64,000 nt of DNA from Salibaculum halophilum (GTDB taxonomy: Bacteria; Pseudomonadota; Alphaproteobacteria; Rhodobacterales; Rhodobacteraceae), in contig NZ_MSIT01000001.1 of assembly GCF_002094885.1 (NCBI RefSeq), positions 124,001 to 188,000 of the forward strand. The letters run 5' to 3'. The first letter of the stretch is position 1, and each line of letters opens with the position of its first letter. Below the pieces are notes generated by a model that was given only the letters and a program-made list of their open reading frames with translations, was not told the DNA's origin and did no database searches. Position numbers and translations under genes: made by a program. This document shows, one piece after another, positions 1 through 8,524 of the stretch.

Positions 1-722
1 TTGAGGAAGTTCATCATGCCGATGAAGCCCGCGACCCGTTTCGAGGCGGGTCGGCGGTAGAGCGTCTCGGGGTCGTTCAGCTGGCCGATGCCGCCCTCGA
101 ACATCACCGCGATGCGGTCGGACATGACCAGCGCCTCTTCCTGGTCGTGGGTAACGAGGATGAAGGTGATGCCGACCTCGCGCTGGAGCTTCATCAGTTC
201 CACCTGCATCTGCTCGCGGATTTTCTTGTCCAGCGCCGAAAGGGGTTCGTCCAGCAGCAGCACCTTGGGCTTGAGGATCAGCGCGCGGGCCAGGGCAACG
301 CGCTGGCGCTGGCCGCCCGAGAGCGCATTGGCCGCGCGGATGCCATAGCCCGCAAGGCCGACCATCTCCAGGGCCTCGTCCACGGCGCGGGCCCTGTCGG
401 GTTTGTCCATCTGCGCGCGGCGCAGGCCGAAGCCCACGTTCTCGGCCACGGTCAGGTGCGGGAAGATGGCGTAGGACTGGAACACCATGTTGGTGGGCCG
501 CAGGTTCGGCCCCACCCCGGCCATGTCGCGCCCGTCGATGTGAAGGGTGCCGATGTCCGGCGCCTCGAAGCCCGCGATGAGGCGCAGCAGGGTCGTCTTG
601 CCGCAGCCCGAGGGCCCCAACAGCGAGAAGAACTCGCCCTCGCGGATCTCCAGGTCGATATCGCGCAGGGCGTGGTAGTCGCCGAAATGCTTGTTCACGC
701 CCGCCAGGCTGATCAGCGTCAC
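1..722 (-). CDS. ABC transporter ATP-binding protein, polyamine (PotA) type, 3' end outside window
   Basis: This is the ATPase of a spermidine/putrescine-type importer on the cytoplasmic face of the membrane. About 240 N-terminal residues are visible. They contain Walker A GPSGCGKTTLL, a Q-loop (VFQSYAIFPHL), the signature LSGGQRQRVALARAL, Walker B LLLDEPLSALD and the H-loop VTHDQEEAL. The C-terminal TOBE region lies beyond base 1. I chose the GTG start at 722 because it overlaps the stop of the upstream permease in a GTGA junction. It is the third gene of a permease-permease-ATPase operon. A periplasmic binding protein is not in the window and is probably downstream. The family is certain; the substrate (polyamine or a related opine or amine) is inferred only from PotA/PotB/PotC-like sequence. 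Confidence 0.9.
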   Translation of the reverse strand, partial: MTLISLAGVNKHFGDYHALRDIDLEIREGEFFSLLGPSGCGKTTLLRLIAGFEAPDIGTLHIDGRDMAGVGPNLRPTNMVFQSYAIFPHLTVAENVGFGLRRAQMDKPDRARAVDEALEMVGLAGYGIRAANALSGGQRQRVALARALILKPKVLLLDEPLSALDKKIREQMQVELMKLQREVGITFILVTHDQEEALVMSDRIAVMFEGGIGQLNDPETLYRRPASKRVAGFIGMMNFL

Positions 723-1522
723 AGAAAGCCCCCCCTGTCCTTGAGACCGGCGCGTTTGAGGCCGCGCCGCCGCATGATCTCGGCGATGATCAGCAGCACG
801 ATCGACAGCGCCACAAGGATCGTCCCCAGCGCCATCACCACCGGCAGCTGCCCGGGAAAGCGCAGCAAGCCCCAGATATAGACCGGCATGGTCGGATTGG
901 CGCCCGACAGGAAGAAGGCGATGATGAATTCGTCCAGCGAGATGGTGAAGGCGATCAGCAGCGACGAGACGATCCCCGGCATCACCAGCGGCAGGATCAC
1001 CAGCCGAAAGGCGCTCAGCCGTGTTTCGCCCAGGTCGAGCGCGGCCTCTTCCAGGGCCGGGTCCAGGTTCTGGAAGGCGCCGTTGAGCACGGCGATGGAG
1101 AAGGGCATGCAGATCAGCGTATGCGCGGCGATGATCGTGGTGTTCGACAGCCCCAGCCCGAAGACCTGCACCACCAGCACCAGCAGCGAGACCGCGACGA
1201 TGATCTCGGGCAGGACCAGCGGAAGCATGATCAGCCCCATCATGGGCCGCTTGAGCGGCCAGTCGGCCATGCTGGCCGCGCGCGCGGCACAGACGCCCAG
1301 CACAGTGGAAAGCACCGCGGTGGTGGCGGCGATGATGAGCGAATTGCGCGCCGCGTTCAGCAGGCTCGCACTTTGGGTCAGCTCGGCGAACCAGCGGGTC
1401 GTGGCCCCCGACAGGGGAAAGGCGATGATATCCGCGTCGTTGAAGGCAAAGAGCGGCAGCAACGCGATGGGCGCGTAGAGAAACACCAGGTAGGCGATGG
1501 CATAAGCGCGCAGCCCGGTCAT
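719..1522 (-). CDS. ABC transporter permease, PotC type
   Basis: This is the second inner-membrane permease of the polyamine-type importer, 267 residues, the usual length for PotC. It starts with a hydrophobic segment (AYLVFLYAPIALLPLF) and has about six membrane helices. The EAA loop that docks the ATPase reads EEAALDLGETRLSAFRLVILP. The ATG at 1522 overlaps the stop of the preceding permease (ATGA), and its own stop overlaps the GTG of the ATPase, so the three genes are translationally coupled. A longer open frame exists upstream but lies inside the PotB-like gene and was not used. The substrate is not determined by the sequence. Confidence 0.9.
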   Translation of the reverse strand: MTGLRAYAIAYLVFLYAPIALLPLFAFNDADIIAFPLSGATTRWFAELTQSASLLNAARNSLIIAATTAVLSTVLGVCAARAASMADWPLKRPMMGLIMLPLVLPEIIVAVSLLVLVVQVFGLGLSNTTIIAAHTLICMPFSIAVLNGAFQNLDPALEEAALDLGETRLSAFRLVILPLVMPGIVSSLLIAFTISLDEFIIAFFLSGANPTMPVYIWGLLRFPGQLPVVMALGTILVALSIVLLIIAEIMRRRGLKRAGLKDRGGFL

Positions 1523-2421
1523 TTCGGCCCCCGCAGCCAGCGCCGGTTGAGCCAGATGAAGAGCAGCGAGACGGCCGTGACCGAGAGCATGGCCAGCACC
1601 GCCAGCGTCGCCCCCATGGGCGCGTTGTTGAGCTTGAGAAACTGCGTCTGGATCATGTTGGCGATCATCAGGCCATCCGGCCCGCCCACCAGCCGCGGCG
1701 TGACATAATCGCCGATGGTGGGGATGAAGACGATCAGCACGGCCGCGACCACGCCCGGCATGGCCAGCGGCAGCGTCACCCGCAGGAAGGTGGTCGCGCG
1801 CGTCTCGCCCAGGTCCATCGAAGCCTCGAGCAGCGACCGGTCGATTTTTTCCAGCGCCACAAAGATCGGCAGGATCGCGAAGGGCGCAAAAGCATGGGCC
1901 AGGGTGATGACCACGGCGTTGGCATTGTAGAGGATGACCGACAGCGGCTCGTCGATCAGCCCCAGTCCGGTCAGGCCGGAATTGAGCACGCCGTTGTAGC
2001 CCAGGATCACCTTCCACAGGAAGACGCGGATCAGGTAGCTGGTCCAGAAGGGAATGGTGATCAGGAACAGCCACAGCGACTTACGCCCCGGGGCGACGTG
2101 GAAGCTGACGAAATAGGCGATGGGAAAGGCCAGCACGACGGTCACGAGGGTCACCGCCCCGGCGATCAGCAACGACCGGCGCAGCAGTTGCATGTAAAGC
2201 GGATCATTGAAGGCCTCGACGTAATTGGCGAGGGTGAACCGGGTGTCGATGTCCAGGTAATCCTGGGTCCAAAAGCTGAACAGCAGGATCGTCGCCAAGG
2301 GCACCGCCAGCAGAAGCAGGGCATAAAGGAACGGCGGGCTGACCAGTATCAGCCCCCGTTTGCCGCCCGCCGTCAGTGCCGCCCTGGCCATGCGCACCCC
2401 GATTCCCGAAAGACCTGCCAT
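1519..2421 (-). CDS. ABC transporter permease, PotB type
   Basis: This is the first permease of the importer, about 300 residues, with a cytoplasmic N-terminus and six predicted helices. The EAA motif is LLEASMDLGETRATTFLRVTL, followed by LPLAMPGVVAAV, typical of binding-protein-dependent permeases of the PotB/HisM class. Start choice is uncertain: ATG at 2421 is used here, ATG at 2391 (MARAALTAGG) is equally possible, and a TTG at 2454 is less likely. It is the first gene of the operon and is divergent from the LysR-type gene at 2587, leaving about 165 bp for both promoters. Control of the transporter by that regulator is a reasonable inference. Confidence 0.85.
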   Translation of the reverse strand: MAGLSGIGVRMARAALTAGGKRGLILVSPPFLYALLLLAVPLATILLFSFWTQDYLDIDTRFTLANYVEAFNDPLYMQLLRRSLLIAGAVTLVTVVLAFPIAYFVSFHVAPGRKSLWLFLITIPFWTSYLIRVFLWKVILGYNGVLNSGLTGLGLIDEPLSVILYNANAVVITLAHAFAPFAILPIFVALEKIDRSLLEASMDLGETRATTFLRVTLPLAMPGVVAAVLIVFIPTIGDYVTPRLVGGPDGLMIANMIQTQFLKLNNAPMGATLAVLAMLSVTAVSLLFIWLNRRWLRGPK

Positions 2422-2586
2422 CCCCAAGGGACCGAGAAACGCCGGAAAGATCAATGCCCCGTCGGCCCGGTGCGATTCGGCCTGTCCTTATAGCCAGTCA
2501 AGGTGAGGTTTTCCTTAAACTTGGATGCCAAATCCTGTTGTTCGTCGCCGCGGCACCGGTCCGCGGGAAACGGGAAAGACGACGAT

Positions 2587-3426
2587 TTGGCACTGCACAA
2601 CTGGGACGATCTGCGTTTCTGCCTCGCGCTGGACCGACACAAGACCATGACGAAAGCGGCGGAAAGTCTCTCGGCGAACGTGGCCACGGTGTCGCGGCGC
2701 ATCGAGAAGCTGACCGAGGAACTGGGCCAGTCGCTCTTCATAAAGCACGCCAACACCTGGGAACCCACCGAGGCCGGCCGCCGGCTGATCGCGCTGGCCG
2801 AGACCGTCGAGCAGGATCTCGATGCCTTCGCGTTGCAGCAGGACATGACCCCTTCGCCCGGCTCGGTGGTGCGGGCGACGGTGTCGCTGACGATCCTGCA
2901 AAGCGCGCTGAGCGGCTGCGGGCCGGCCTTCCTGCGCCGCCACCCGGACCTCGGGCTTGACCTGACCATACGGCATCGTTCGATCGCCTATGCCGAGGCG
3001 GATGTCGCCGTGACCTATACCCGGCCCACGCAGGGCCTGCTGACCTGCCGCAAGCTGGGCGAGCTGGGCCTTCGGCCCTACGTCCGGGCGGGCCTTGACG
3101 GCGCGCCCTCGGGCTGGCTGACGATCGATTACGACGACGCCGCGCGCCAGGTCGAGGTGTTCCAGACCACCCAGGCCGACCTGCCCACGCGGCTGCGGAT
3201 GGAGGGGCTGTCGCCCGCGGAGGGCGTGCTGATGGGCACGGACCTTGTCGCGACCCTTCCCGAGCGGTTCGGCGATGCGCGGCCCGACCTGAAGCGGCTG
3301 ACACCGGACGGCCCGGTGGAAATGCTGGAGGTCTGGATCAGCTTTCATCGCAGCCGCAAGCTCGACCCGATCGTGCGGCTGGCCGATGCGCTCGTGTCGG
3401 AGTGCTTTGGCCAGGCCGAGGGCTGA
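2587..3426 (+). CDS. LysR-family transcriptional regulator
   Basis: The N-terminal winged helix-turn-helix covers roughly residues 4-65 (NWDDLRFCLAL, then MTKAAESLSANVATVSRRI and a GQSLFIKH turn). The effector-binding domain follows. The protein is about 279 residues, slightly short for the family. I chose the TTG at 2587 because the LysR homology begins within five codons and a GGGAAAG sequence lies about 8 nt upstream. An in-frame ATG at 2503 would add 28 residues without family similarity. The gene is divergent from the polyamine-type ABC operon, the classic arrangement for a LysR regulator and its target. The effector is unknown. Confidence 0.85.
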   Translation: MALHNWDDLRFCLALDRHKTMTKAAESLSANVATVSRRIEKLTEELGQSLFIKHANTWEPTEAGRRLIALAETVEQDLDAFALQQDMTPSPGSVVRATVSLTILQSALSGCGPAFLRRHPDLGLDLTIRHRSIAYAEADVAVTYTRPTQGLLTCRKLGELGLRPYVRAGLDGAPSGWLTIDYDDAARQVEVFQTTQADLPTRLRMEGLSPAEGVLMGTDLVATLPERFGDARPDLKRLTPDGPVEMLEVWISFHRSRKLDPIVRLADALVSECFGQAEG

Positions 3427-3442
3427 AACCCGGGCACGAAAT

Positions 3443-3466
3443 AGGGCCGCCCGGCTGGGCGGCCCT
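3443..3466. terminator. Perfect GC hairpin between convergent lysR and rpsI
   Basis: A 10-bp perfect stem (AGGGCCGCCC / GGGCGGCCCT) with a GGCT loop sits between the LysR stop and the rpsI stop. There is no real T-run on either side, only GAAAAA on the plus side. It probably ends transcription from both directions, but this is inferred from structure only. Confidence 0.5.
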
Positions 3467-3489
3467 GAAAAACGGCGGGGCGACCTAGA

Positions 3490-3978
3490 TCAGCGCTTGG
3501 AGAACTGGAAGCTGCGGCGGGCCTTGGCACGGCCGTACTTCTTGCGTTCCACCACGCGGCTGTCACGGGTCAGGAACCCGGCGGCCTTGAGCGGGGCACG
3601 CAGCCCCGGATCGTAGAGTTGCAGCGCCTTGGAGATTCCGTGGCGCACCGCCCCGGCCTGCCCCGACAGCCCGCCGCCCTTGACGGTGGCCATGACGTCG
3701 AACTGATCGCTGACACCGGCCACGTCGAAGGGCTGGCGCAGCAGCATCTGCAGCACCGGACGGGCGAAATAGGTGTTCAGCGCCTTTCCGTTCACCGACA
3801 TCTTGCCCGAGCCGGGCTTGATCCAGACGCGGGCGACCGCGTCCTTGCGCTTGCCCGTGGCATAGGACCGGCCCAGGCTGTCGCGAACGGGCTCGCGCGG
3901 GGTTTCTTCGACGGCCGGGGTTTCGGCGCCCTCGGCCACCTGGCCCAGCTCTTCGAGGGATTTGACTTGATCGGCCAT
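3490..3978 (-). CDS. rpsI: 30S ribosomal protein S9
   Basis: S9 is a small-subunit protein whose basic C-terminal tail reaches the decoding P site. The conserved core ([29 protein letters not shown]) and the tail [14 protein letters not shown] are present. At 162 residues it carries an acidic N-terminal extension of about 30 residues ([17 protein letters not shown]), as is usual in alphaproteobacteria. Its ATG overlaps the rplM stop by one base (TGATG), so the pair is coupled. Confidence 0.98.
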   Translation of the reverse strand: MADQVKSLEELGQVAEGAETPAVEETPREPVRDSLGRSYATGKRKDAVARVWIKPGSGKMSVNGKALNTYFARPVLQMLLRQPFDVAGVSDQFDVMATVKGGGLSGQAGAVRHGISKALQLYDPGLRAPLKAAGFLTRDSRVVERKKYGRAKARRSFQFSKR

Positions 3979-4445
3979 CAGTATGCGCTCCGCGTGTTCT
4001 TGGTGTTCATGGACTTGACGTCCAGAACCTCGGGCTTCTGGGCGTCCATGCCGTGCTCGGCCCCGGCGAAGACACGCAGGTGGGTCATCTGCTTGCGGGC
4101 CAGCTTGTTGCCCGGAAGCATCCGCTTGACGGCCTGGGTGACGACCCGCTCGGGGTGGGCGCCGTCGAGGATCTGCTCGGCGGTGCGGTTCTTGATGCCG
4201 CCCGGGTGGCCGGTGTGCCAGTAGTAAGTCTTGTCGGTGCGCTTCTTGCCCGTCATCTGCACCTTGTCGGCGTTGATGACGATGACATTGTCGCCCATGT
4301 CCATGTGCGGCGTGAACGACGGCTTGTGCTTGCCGCGCAGGCGCATGGCCACGATCGAGGCAAGGCGGCCCAGAACGACGCCCTCGGCGTCGATCACGAC
4401 CCAGCTCTTCTCGATATCTGCCGGCTTCGCAGAATAGGTTTTCAT
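3978..4445 (-). CDS. rplM: 50S ribosomal protein L13
   Basis: L13 is an early-assembling large-subunit protein. The conserved features are [53 protein letters not shown] and [20 protein letters not shown]. The start at 4445 ([11 protein letters not shown]) gives 155 residues, the normal alphaproteobacterial length; an upstream in-frame start at 4535 would add 30 unrelated residues. It forms the usual rplM-rpsI operon. A sigma-70-like promoter ends about 28 bp upstream. Confidence 0.98.
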   Translation of the reverse strand: MKTYSAKPADIEKSWVVIDAEGVVLGRLASIVAMRLRGKHKPSFTPHMDMGDNVIVINADKVQMTGKKRTDKTYYWHTGHPGGIKNRTAEQILDGAHPERVVTQAVKRMLPGNKLARKQMTHLRVFAGAEHGMDAQKPEVLDVKSMNTKNTRSAY

Positions 4446-4479
4446 GTGTATCGGCCCTGGTTGGGTTTCGGATGGGCGC

Positions 4480-4507
4480 GTTTTAAGGGTTTGCCCCGCG
4501 CAGTCAA
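4480..4507 (-). promoter_or_regulatory. Putative sigma-70 promoter of rplM-rpsI
   Basis: On the minus strand TTGACT (4507-4502) is separated by 16 bp from TAAAAC (4485-4480). This fits the housekeeping consensus and would give a 5' leader of roughly 28 nt before the rplM ATG. Confidence 0.5.
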
Positions 4508-4572
4508 GCGTCTTCGGTGCCGATTTTCCGTTCATTTTCTGAGGCTTGATAATTAGGTATCAAGATACCCCA

Positions 4573-5550
4573 TCATTCGGGGCGGCAGATCTCGCCACGG
4601 GCGACGGCGATGCCCGTCCGCACCGCCAACCCCAGCACCACCAGTATCAGCAGGCCGAGCGTGACCGCCCCGATCAGCAGGTGCGCCAGGGTCCCCGCGA
4701 GCGCGGCAAACCGGAACGAGGCGATGGCCAGCGCGGCCAGCGGAAAGCTCAACGCCCACCATGACAGGGCAAAGGGCAACCGCACCAGTTTGGGCACTTG
4801 CACAATAACCAGCGCGGCAAAGATGTAGGCGGTATAGATCAGCCCGCGCGCCAGCCCGTCGAGCCCGCCCGCCAGCGCCACATGGGCCACGAAGGCCACC
4901 GAGGGCGGGGCGATCAGGATCACCATGGTGGGAAACAGCCGCGCCGGGATCGGGTCGTGAAAGATCAGGCGGTTCATCACCAGTGTCAGCAGCACGACCC
5001 AGAACATCAGCCCGCCCGAGAAGAACAGCCACGAGATCTCCACGTACCCCATCGGCAACCCGGCCACGGGCACGATGACATTGCCCACCGCCGGGATGAA
5101 CCACGCCGGCGTCAGGTGCCCAACCTGAAAACTGCGATGGCTGATCCAGCCGCTGATGACCGCCACGGTCAGCGCCCCCTGCCCGATCACGCCCACAAGC
5201 CAGACGCTCCGCGCCAGCCCGGGCCAGACCGACCAGAGCGCCGTGGCCAGCAACAACAGCGAGATCGTGATCGTGGGAAAGAAGGCCAGTTTCACCGGGT
5301 GCTGCCATTCCGCGGCGACCGCGCCGGGATGGCGCAGCACCTTGAGGACGTAGAGCGCCGAGATCACCGCCAGCGCCAGCAGCGACAGCCCCAGCATCCC
5401 CGACGACAGCGCCCCGGCCGGCGCCCAGACCGGCGCCGCGGCATGCAGGGCCAGCGTCAGGCCCAAGAGCCCCATCACCACGGCAAAGAAGGTCACCGGG
5501 AAATGCGTCAGCCGGTCCGCCGGGGCCGCGTCAACGTGCGTTTTGGTCAT
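4573..5550 (-). CDS. TDT-family (TehA/SLAC1-like) anion or C4-dicarboxylate transporter
   Basis: This is an inner-membrane protein of 325 residues with about ten hydrophobic helices, matching the tellurite-resistance/dicarboxylate transporter (TDT) fold. Typical segments are HFPVTFFAVVMGLLGL in helix 1, HPVKLAFFPTITIS, TPAWFIPAVGNVIVPVAG and HDPIPARLFPTMVILIAPP. The start at 5550 has a strong ribosome binding site (GAGGAG, 8 bp upstream); a frame open to 5622 lacks one. An FNR-type box lies about 65 bp upstream of the start, suggesting oxygen-dependent control. Family assignment is firm. Whether it is a chloride/nitrate channel (SLAC1-like), a sulfite exporter-like or a dicarboxylate carrier cannot be read from sequence. 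Confidence 0.85.
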   Translation of the reverse strand: MTKTHVDAAPADRLTHFPVTFFAVVMGLLGLTLALHAAAPVWAPAGALSSGMLGLSLLALAVISALYVLKVLRHPGAVAAEWQHPVKLAFFPTITISLLLLATALWSVWPGLARSVWLVGVIGQGALTVAVISGWISHRSFQVGHLTPAWFIPAVGNVIVPVAGLPMGYVEISWLFFSGGLMFWVVLLTLVMNRLIFHDPIPARLFPTMVILIAPPSVAFVAHVALAGGLDGLARGLIYTAYIFAALVIVQVPKLVRLPFALSWWALSFPLAALAIASFRFAALAGTLAHLLIGAVTLGLLILVVLGLAVRTGIAVARGEICRPE

Positions 5551-5608
5551 CGGAAACTCCTCGGGGGCAAAGGCCCGGCCTGTCTGGCACGGGAAATATG
5601 CCATTTCC

Positions 5609-5622
5609 CTGATTTGAATCAA
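5609..5622 (-). promoter_or_regulatory. FNR/FnrL-like box upstream of the TDT transporter
   Basis: The minus strand reads TTGAT TCAA ATCAG, one mismatch from the FNR consensus TTGAT-N4-ATCAA. It sits between the thioesterase stop and the transporter start, about 65 bp from the ATG, a position compatible with activation or repression by an FnrL or Dnr-type regulator. Confidence 0.5.
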
Positions 5623-5632
5623 CGGGGCCGGG

Positions 5633-6061
5633 TCACCCCGACCGCTCCGGCGGGATCGAATAGGTCAGGCCGGCCCGGGCCACGGGCGCCTCCGTGCCCT
5701 CGGAATAAAGCCGCACCTCGATCACGCTCAATGCCCGCCCCAGTTTCAGCACTTCGGCCCGCGCCAGGATGTCGCACCCCGCCTGCGGCTTGCGCATGAA
5801 GTCGATCGAGCAGTTCGTCGTCACCGCCAGCGCCTTCGGCCCGATTCGCGCCATGGTCGCCACGTAGGCCGCCACGTCGGCCAGGCCGAACATGGCCGGC
5901 CCCGAGACGGTGCCGCCCGGGCGCAGGTGCCGCTCGGCCACCCTCAGGCGCATCACCAGCCCCTCCGCGTCCATGCGCTCGATCCCCACGTCGTCGCGCA
6001 CCTGCGGAAAGACCTCGTCGAGGAACGCCGTCATCTCGTCGATGCTCATCTGCACTGTCAT
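5633..6061 (-). CDS. PaaI-family hotdog-fold thioesterase
   Basis: This 142-residue protein has the single hotdog domain of small acyl-CoA thioesterases. The active-site helix region reads RPGGTVSGPAMFGLADVAAYVA, with the family's usual catalytic Asp/Glu position near LADVAAY. The strand TTNCSIDFMRKPQAGCDI follows, typical of PaaI-like enzymes. The start at 6061 (MTVQMSIDEM) was chosen because the longer frame shows no similarity upstream. It is divergent from the enoyl-CoA hydratase-like gene (70 bp gap), suggesting joint use in acyl-CoA metabolism. The substrate is unknown. Confidence 0.85.
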   Translation of the reverse strand: MTVQMSIDEMTAFLDEVFPQVRDDVGIERMDAEGLVMRLRVAERHLRPGGTVSGPAMFGLADVAAYVATMARIGPKALAVTTNCSIDFMRKPQAGCDILARAEVLKLGRALSVIEVRLYSEGTEAPVARAGLTYSIPPERSG

Positions 6062-6131
6062 CTCTCGCTGCCTCTTTCGCCCTGCCCGACAGACCACTAG
6101 GTTTGGCCGGAAATCGTGAAAGGAACAAGCC

Positions 6132-6917
6132 ATGGCCCTGCTCGACCGCACCGACCGCAACCATGTCGCCCACCTGTTGATGAACGGGCCCGAAAACCTC
6201 AACGCGCTGTCCGACGCGATGCTGGCCGCGCTGCAGGAAACCCTCGACGAGATCGCCGAGAGCGACGAGATCCGCGCCGTCACGCTCGCGGGCGCGGGCA
6301 AGGCCTTCTGCGCGGGACACGACCTGAGGGAAATGCAAGCCGCGCGGCAGTCCGAGGACGCCGGCGCGGCCTATTTCGCCGATCTCTTCACCCGCTGCAC
6401 CGGGGTGATGCAGACCATCCAGGCGATCCCGCAGCCGGTGATCGCGCAGGTCCACGGCGTCGCCGCCGCCGCCGGCTGCCAACTGGTGGCGACCTGCGAC
6501 ATGGCCGTGGCCGCCCACGGCACGCGCTTCGGCGTCAACGGCGTCAACATCGGGCTGTTCTGTTCCACCCCCATGGTGGCCCTGACACGCAACGTGCCGC
6601 GCAAACGCGCCTTCGAGATGCTCACCACCGGCCGCCTGATCGAGACCGACGAGGCCGCCGAAATCGGCCTGATCAACCGCGCCGTGGCCGCCGAGGACCT
6701 GGAAACCGCCACGACCGAGCTGGCCGAGACCGTGGCCGGCAAACTGGCCAGCGCCGTCCGTGTCGGCAAATCTGCCTTCTACGACCAGGCCCAGATGACG
6801 ACCGAGGCCGCCTATGCCCTCACCGGCGACGTCATGGTGCGCAACATGCTCGAGCGCGACACCGACGAGGGCATCACCGCCTTCCTCGAAAAGCGCGCCC
6901 CTGACTGGGCCGGTTGA
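6132..6917 (+). CDS. Enoyl-CoA hydratase/isomerase family protein
   Basis: This is a crotonase-fold protein of 261 residues. The oxyanion-hole segments are present as AGKAFCAGHDLREM and HGVAAAAGCQLVATCDMAVA. The catalytic Glu positions of true hydratases are not clear: the region after FGVNGVNIGLFCSTP has no obvious Glu pair. The sequence most resembles the ECHDC3-like subgroup, which is of uncertain activity. AGGAAC lies just upstream of the ATG at 6132. It is divergent from a PaaI thioesterase. I am sure of the family and unsure of the reaction. Confidence 0.9.
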   Translation: MALLDRTDRNHVAHLLMNGPENLNALSDAMLAALQETLDEIAESDEIRAVTLAGAGKAFCAGHDLREMQAARQSEDAGAAYFADLFTRCTGVMQTIQAIPQPVIAQVHGVAAAAGCQLVATCDMAVAAHGTRFGVNGVNIGLFCSTPMVALTRNVPRKRAFEMLTTGRLIETDEAAEIGLINRAVAAEDLETATTELAETVAGKLASAVRVGKSAFYDQAQMTTEAAYALTGDVMVRNMLERDTDEGITAFLEKRAPDWAG

Positions 6918-6940
6918 TCCGGCCGCCCGCGTCTTCTGGC

Positions 6941-7016
6941 AAAAAATATCCCGGGGTGAATGCCGCACGGCAGAGGGGCAGCGCCCCTGGCCCGCAGGCG
7001 GCGCGCCCGCGCCGCC
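6941..7016. repeat. Intergenic double-hairpin element between convergent genes
   Basis: The 133-bp space between the hydratase-like gene and the M32 peptidase holds an AT-rich start (AAAAAATATCCCGGGGTGAA), a hairpin AGGGGC/GCCCCT (6974-6988), and a second perfect 9-bp hairpin GGCGGCGCG/CGCGCCGCC (6997-7016). It resembles dispersed intergenic elements near gene ends in roseobacters, but only this copy is in view. It could also act as a bidirectional terminator. Confidence 0.35.
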
Positions 7017-7050
7017 GAGACATCGTGCGTGGCGCAGCCACACCGCTTGG

Positions 7051-8523
7051 TCACACCCCGTAAAGCCCGCCGAACTTTTGTTCGAGGTAGTCCAGCAACG
7101 GCGCTTCGCTCGGCGCGTCGCCGCAGGCCTGCCGGATCGTCTCGCGCGGGGTCTGCAGGCCACCGTGACCCTGCACCGTGTCGCGCAACCACTCGGTGGC
7201 CGGGGTCAGGTCGCCGATGGCCAGGCCGACGTCCAGGTCCGGCACCGCGCGCCGCATGGCCGCGTGCAGACAGCCCGCGTAGACATTGCCCAACGTGTAG
7301 GTCGGGAAATAGCCGAACAGGCCCACCGACCAGTGCACGTCCTGAAGGACCCCGTTCGAGGGCCGGTCCACGGCAACGCCGAAATCCGCCTCGAACCGGT
7401 CGTTCCAGGCCGCCTCCAGGTCCTCGACTTCCAGCCGCCGCGCGATCAGGTCGCGTTCCAGGTCGAACCGCATCAGGATGTGCAGGTTGTAGTGCACCTC
7501 GTCCGCCTCGGTGCGGATGTAACCCGCCCCGACCCGGTTGATCGCGGCGTAAAGCGCTTCCGGGTCGGGCAGGTTCAACGCGCCGAAAGCCTGCTGCATC
7601 TGCGGGTAAAGCCAGCGGGCGAAGGCCTGCGACCGGCCCAGCTGGTTTTCGTAGATGCGCGACTGGCTTTCGTGCACCCCCATCGAGACCCCCTGCCCCA
7701 CCGGCGTCAGCAGGTGGTCTGGATGAATGTTCTGCTCGTAGGCGCCGTGGCCGACCTCGTGTATCGTCGAATAAAGGCTGTTGAAGGGATCATGCGGGTT
7801 GGTGCGCGTGGTGATCCGCACGTCCAGCCCCGAGCCCGAGGAAAACGGATGCACCGCCTTGTCCACCCGGCCGCGGGCCATGTCGTAGCCGAAGGTCTTG
7901 GCGACATGGCGGGCCAGCCGCATCTGCGCGCCCTCGTCGAAGGTGCCGGTCAGGGCCGTGGGCGCGGGTCTTTCCAGCACCGCCGTGCGCAGGGCCACCA
8001 GGCGCGGGCGCATCCGCGCAAACATCGCCTCCAGCTCGGCCGCGGTGGCCCCCGGCTCGAAATCCTGCAGCATGGCGTCGTAGACATCGGCCCCGTCGGC
8101 CAGGGCCGCGCCCTCTTTGCGTTTCAGCGCCACGACCTCTTTGAGCGTGGGCGCAAAGGCGGCGAAATCATCCTCGGCCCGGGCCTTGGCCCATACCCCC
8201 TGCGCCATCGAGGTGACGCGCGCGATCTCGGCGGCCAGCCGCGCGGGCACCTTGCGCGCGCGCTCGTACTCGCGCCGGATCAGGCGCAGGTTGGCCGCGC
8301 GCACCGGGTCGTCGTCCTCGGGCACGGCCGCCAGCCACTCGCCCACGCGGGGATCGGTGCGCCGCGCGTGCAGCACCGATTCCATCGCGGCCGTTTCCTC
8401 GGCCCGCTGGGGCGCGGCGGCGCGGGGCATCATGGTTTCCTGGTCCCAGCCCAGCCGGCCGGCGACCTGCGCCAGCGCTTGCGTGGTGCGGGCATATTCC
8501 ATCAGCGCGTCGTAGGCGGACAT
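7051..8523 (-). CDS. M32-family zinc carboxypeptidase (Taq carboxypeptidase type)
   Basis: This cytoplasmic metallocarboxypeptidase removes C-terminal residues from peptides. The 490-residue length is normal for the family. It has the zinc motif HEVGH (STIHEVGHGAYEQ) and the downstream M32 signature GVSMGVHESQSRIYENQLGRS, which supplies the third ligand. Also typical are DVRITTRTNPHDPFNS and ADEVHYNLHILMRFDLE. It starts one base after the ctaA stop and is probably cotranscribed with it, though the two functions are unrelated. The catalytic residues look intact. Confidence 0.93.
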   Translation of the reverse strand: MSAYDALMEYARTTQALAQVAGRLGWDQETMMPRAAAPQRAEETAAMESVLHARRTDPRVGEWLAAVPEDDDPVRAANLRLIRREYERARKVPARLAAEIARVTSMAQGVWAKARAEDDFAAFAPTLKEVVALKRKEGAALADGADVYDAMLQDFEPGATAAELEAMFARMRPRLVALRTAVLERPAPTALTGTFDEGAQMRLARHVAKTFGYDMARGRVDKAVHPFSSGSGLDVRITTRTNPHDPFNSLYSTIHEVGHGAYEQNIHPDHLLTPVGQGVSMGVHESQSRIYENQLGRSQAFARWLYPQMQQAFGALNLPDPEALYAAINRVGAGYIRTEADEVHYNLHILMRFDLERDLIARRLEVEDLEAAWNDRFEADFGVAVDRPSNGVLQDVHWSVGLFGYFPTYTLGNVYAGCLHAAMRRAVPDLDVGLAIGDLTPATEWLRDTVQGHGGLQTPRETIRQACGDAPSEAPLLDYLEQKFGGLYGV

Positions 8524-8524
8524 G

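Noticed and set aside
147-2493. Several open plus-strand frames antisense to the ABC transporter genes
   Set aside because: They are GC-rich shadows with Arg/Gln/Pro-rich translation and no family similarity, while the minus strand encodes clear ABC proteins.
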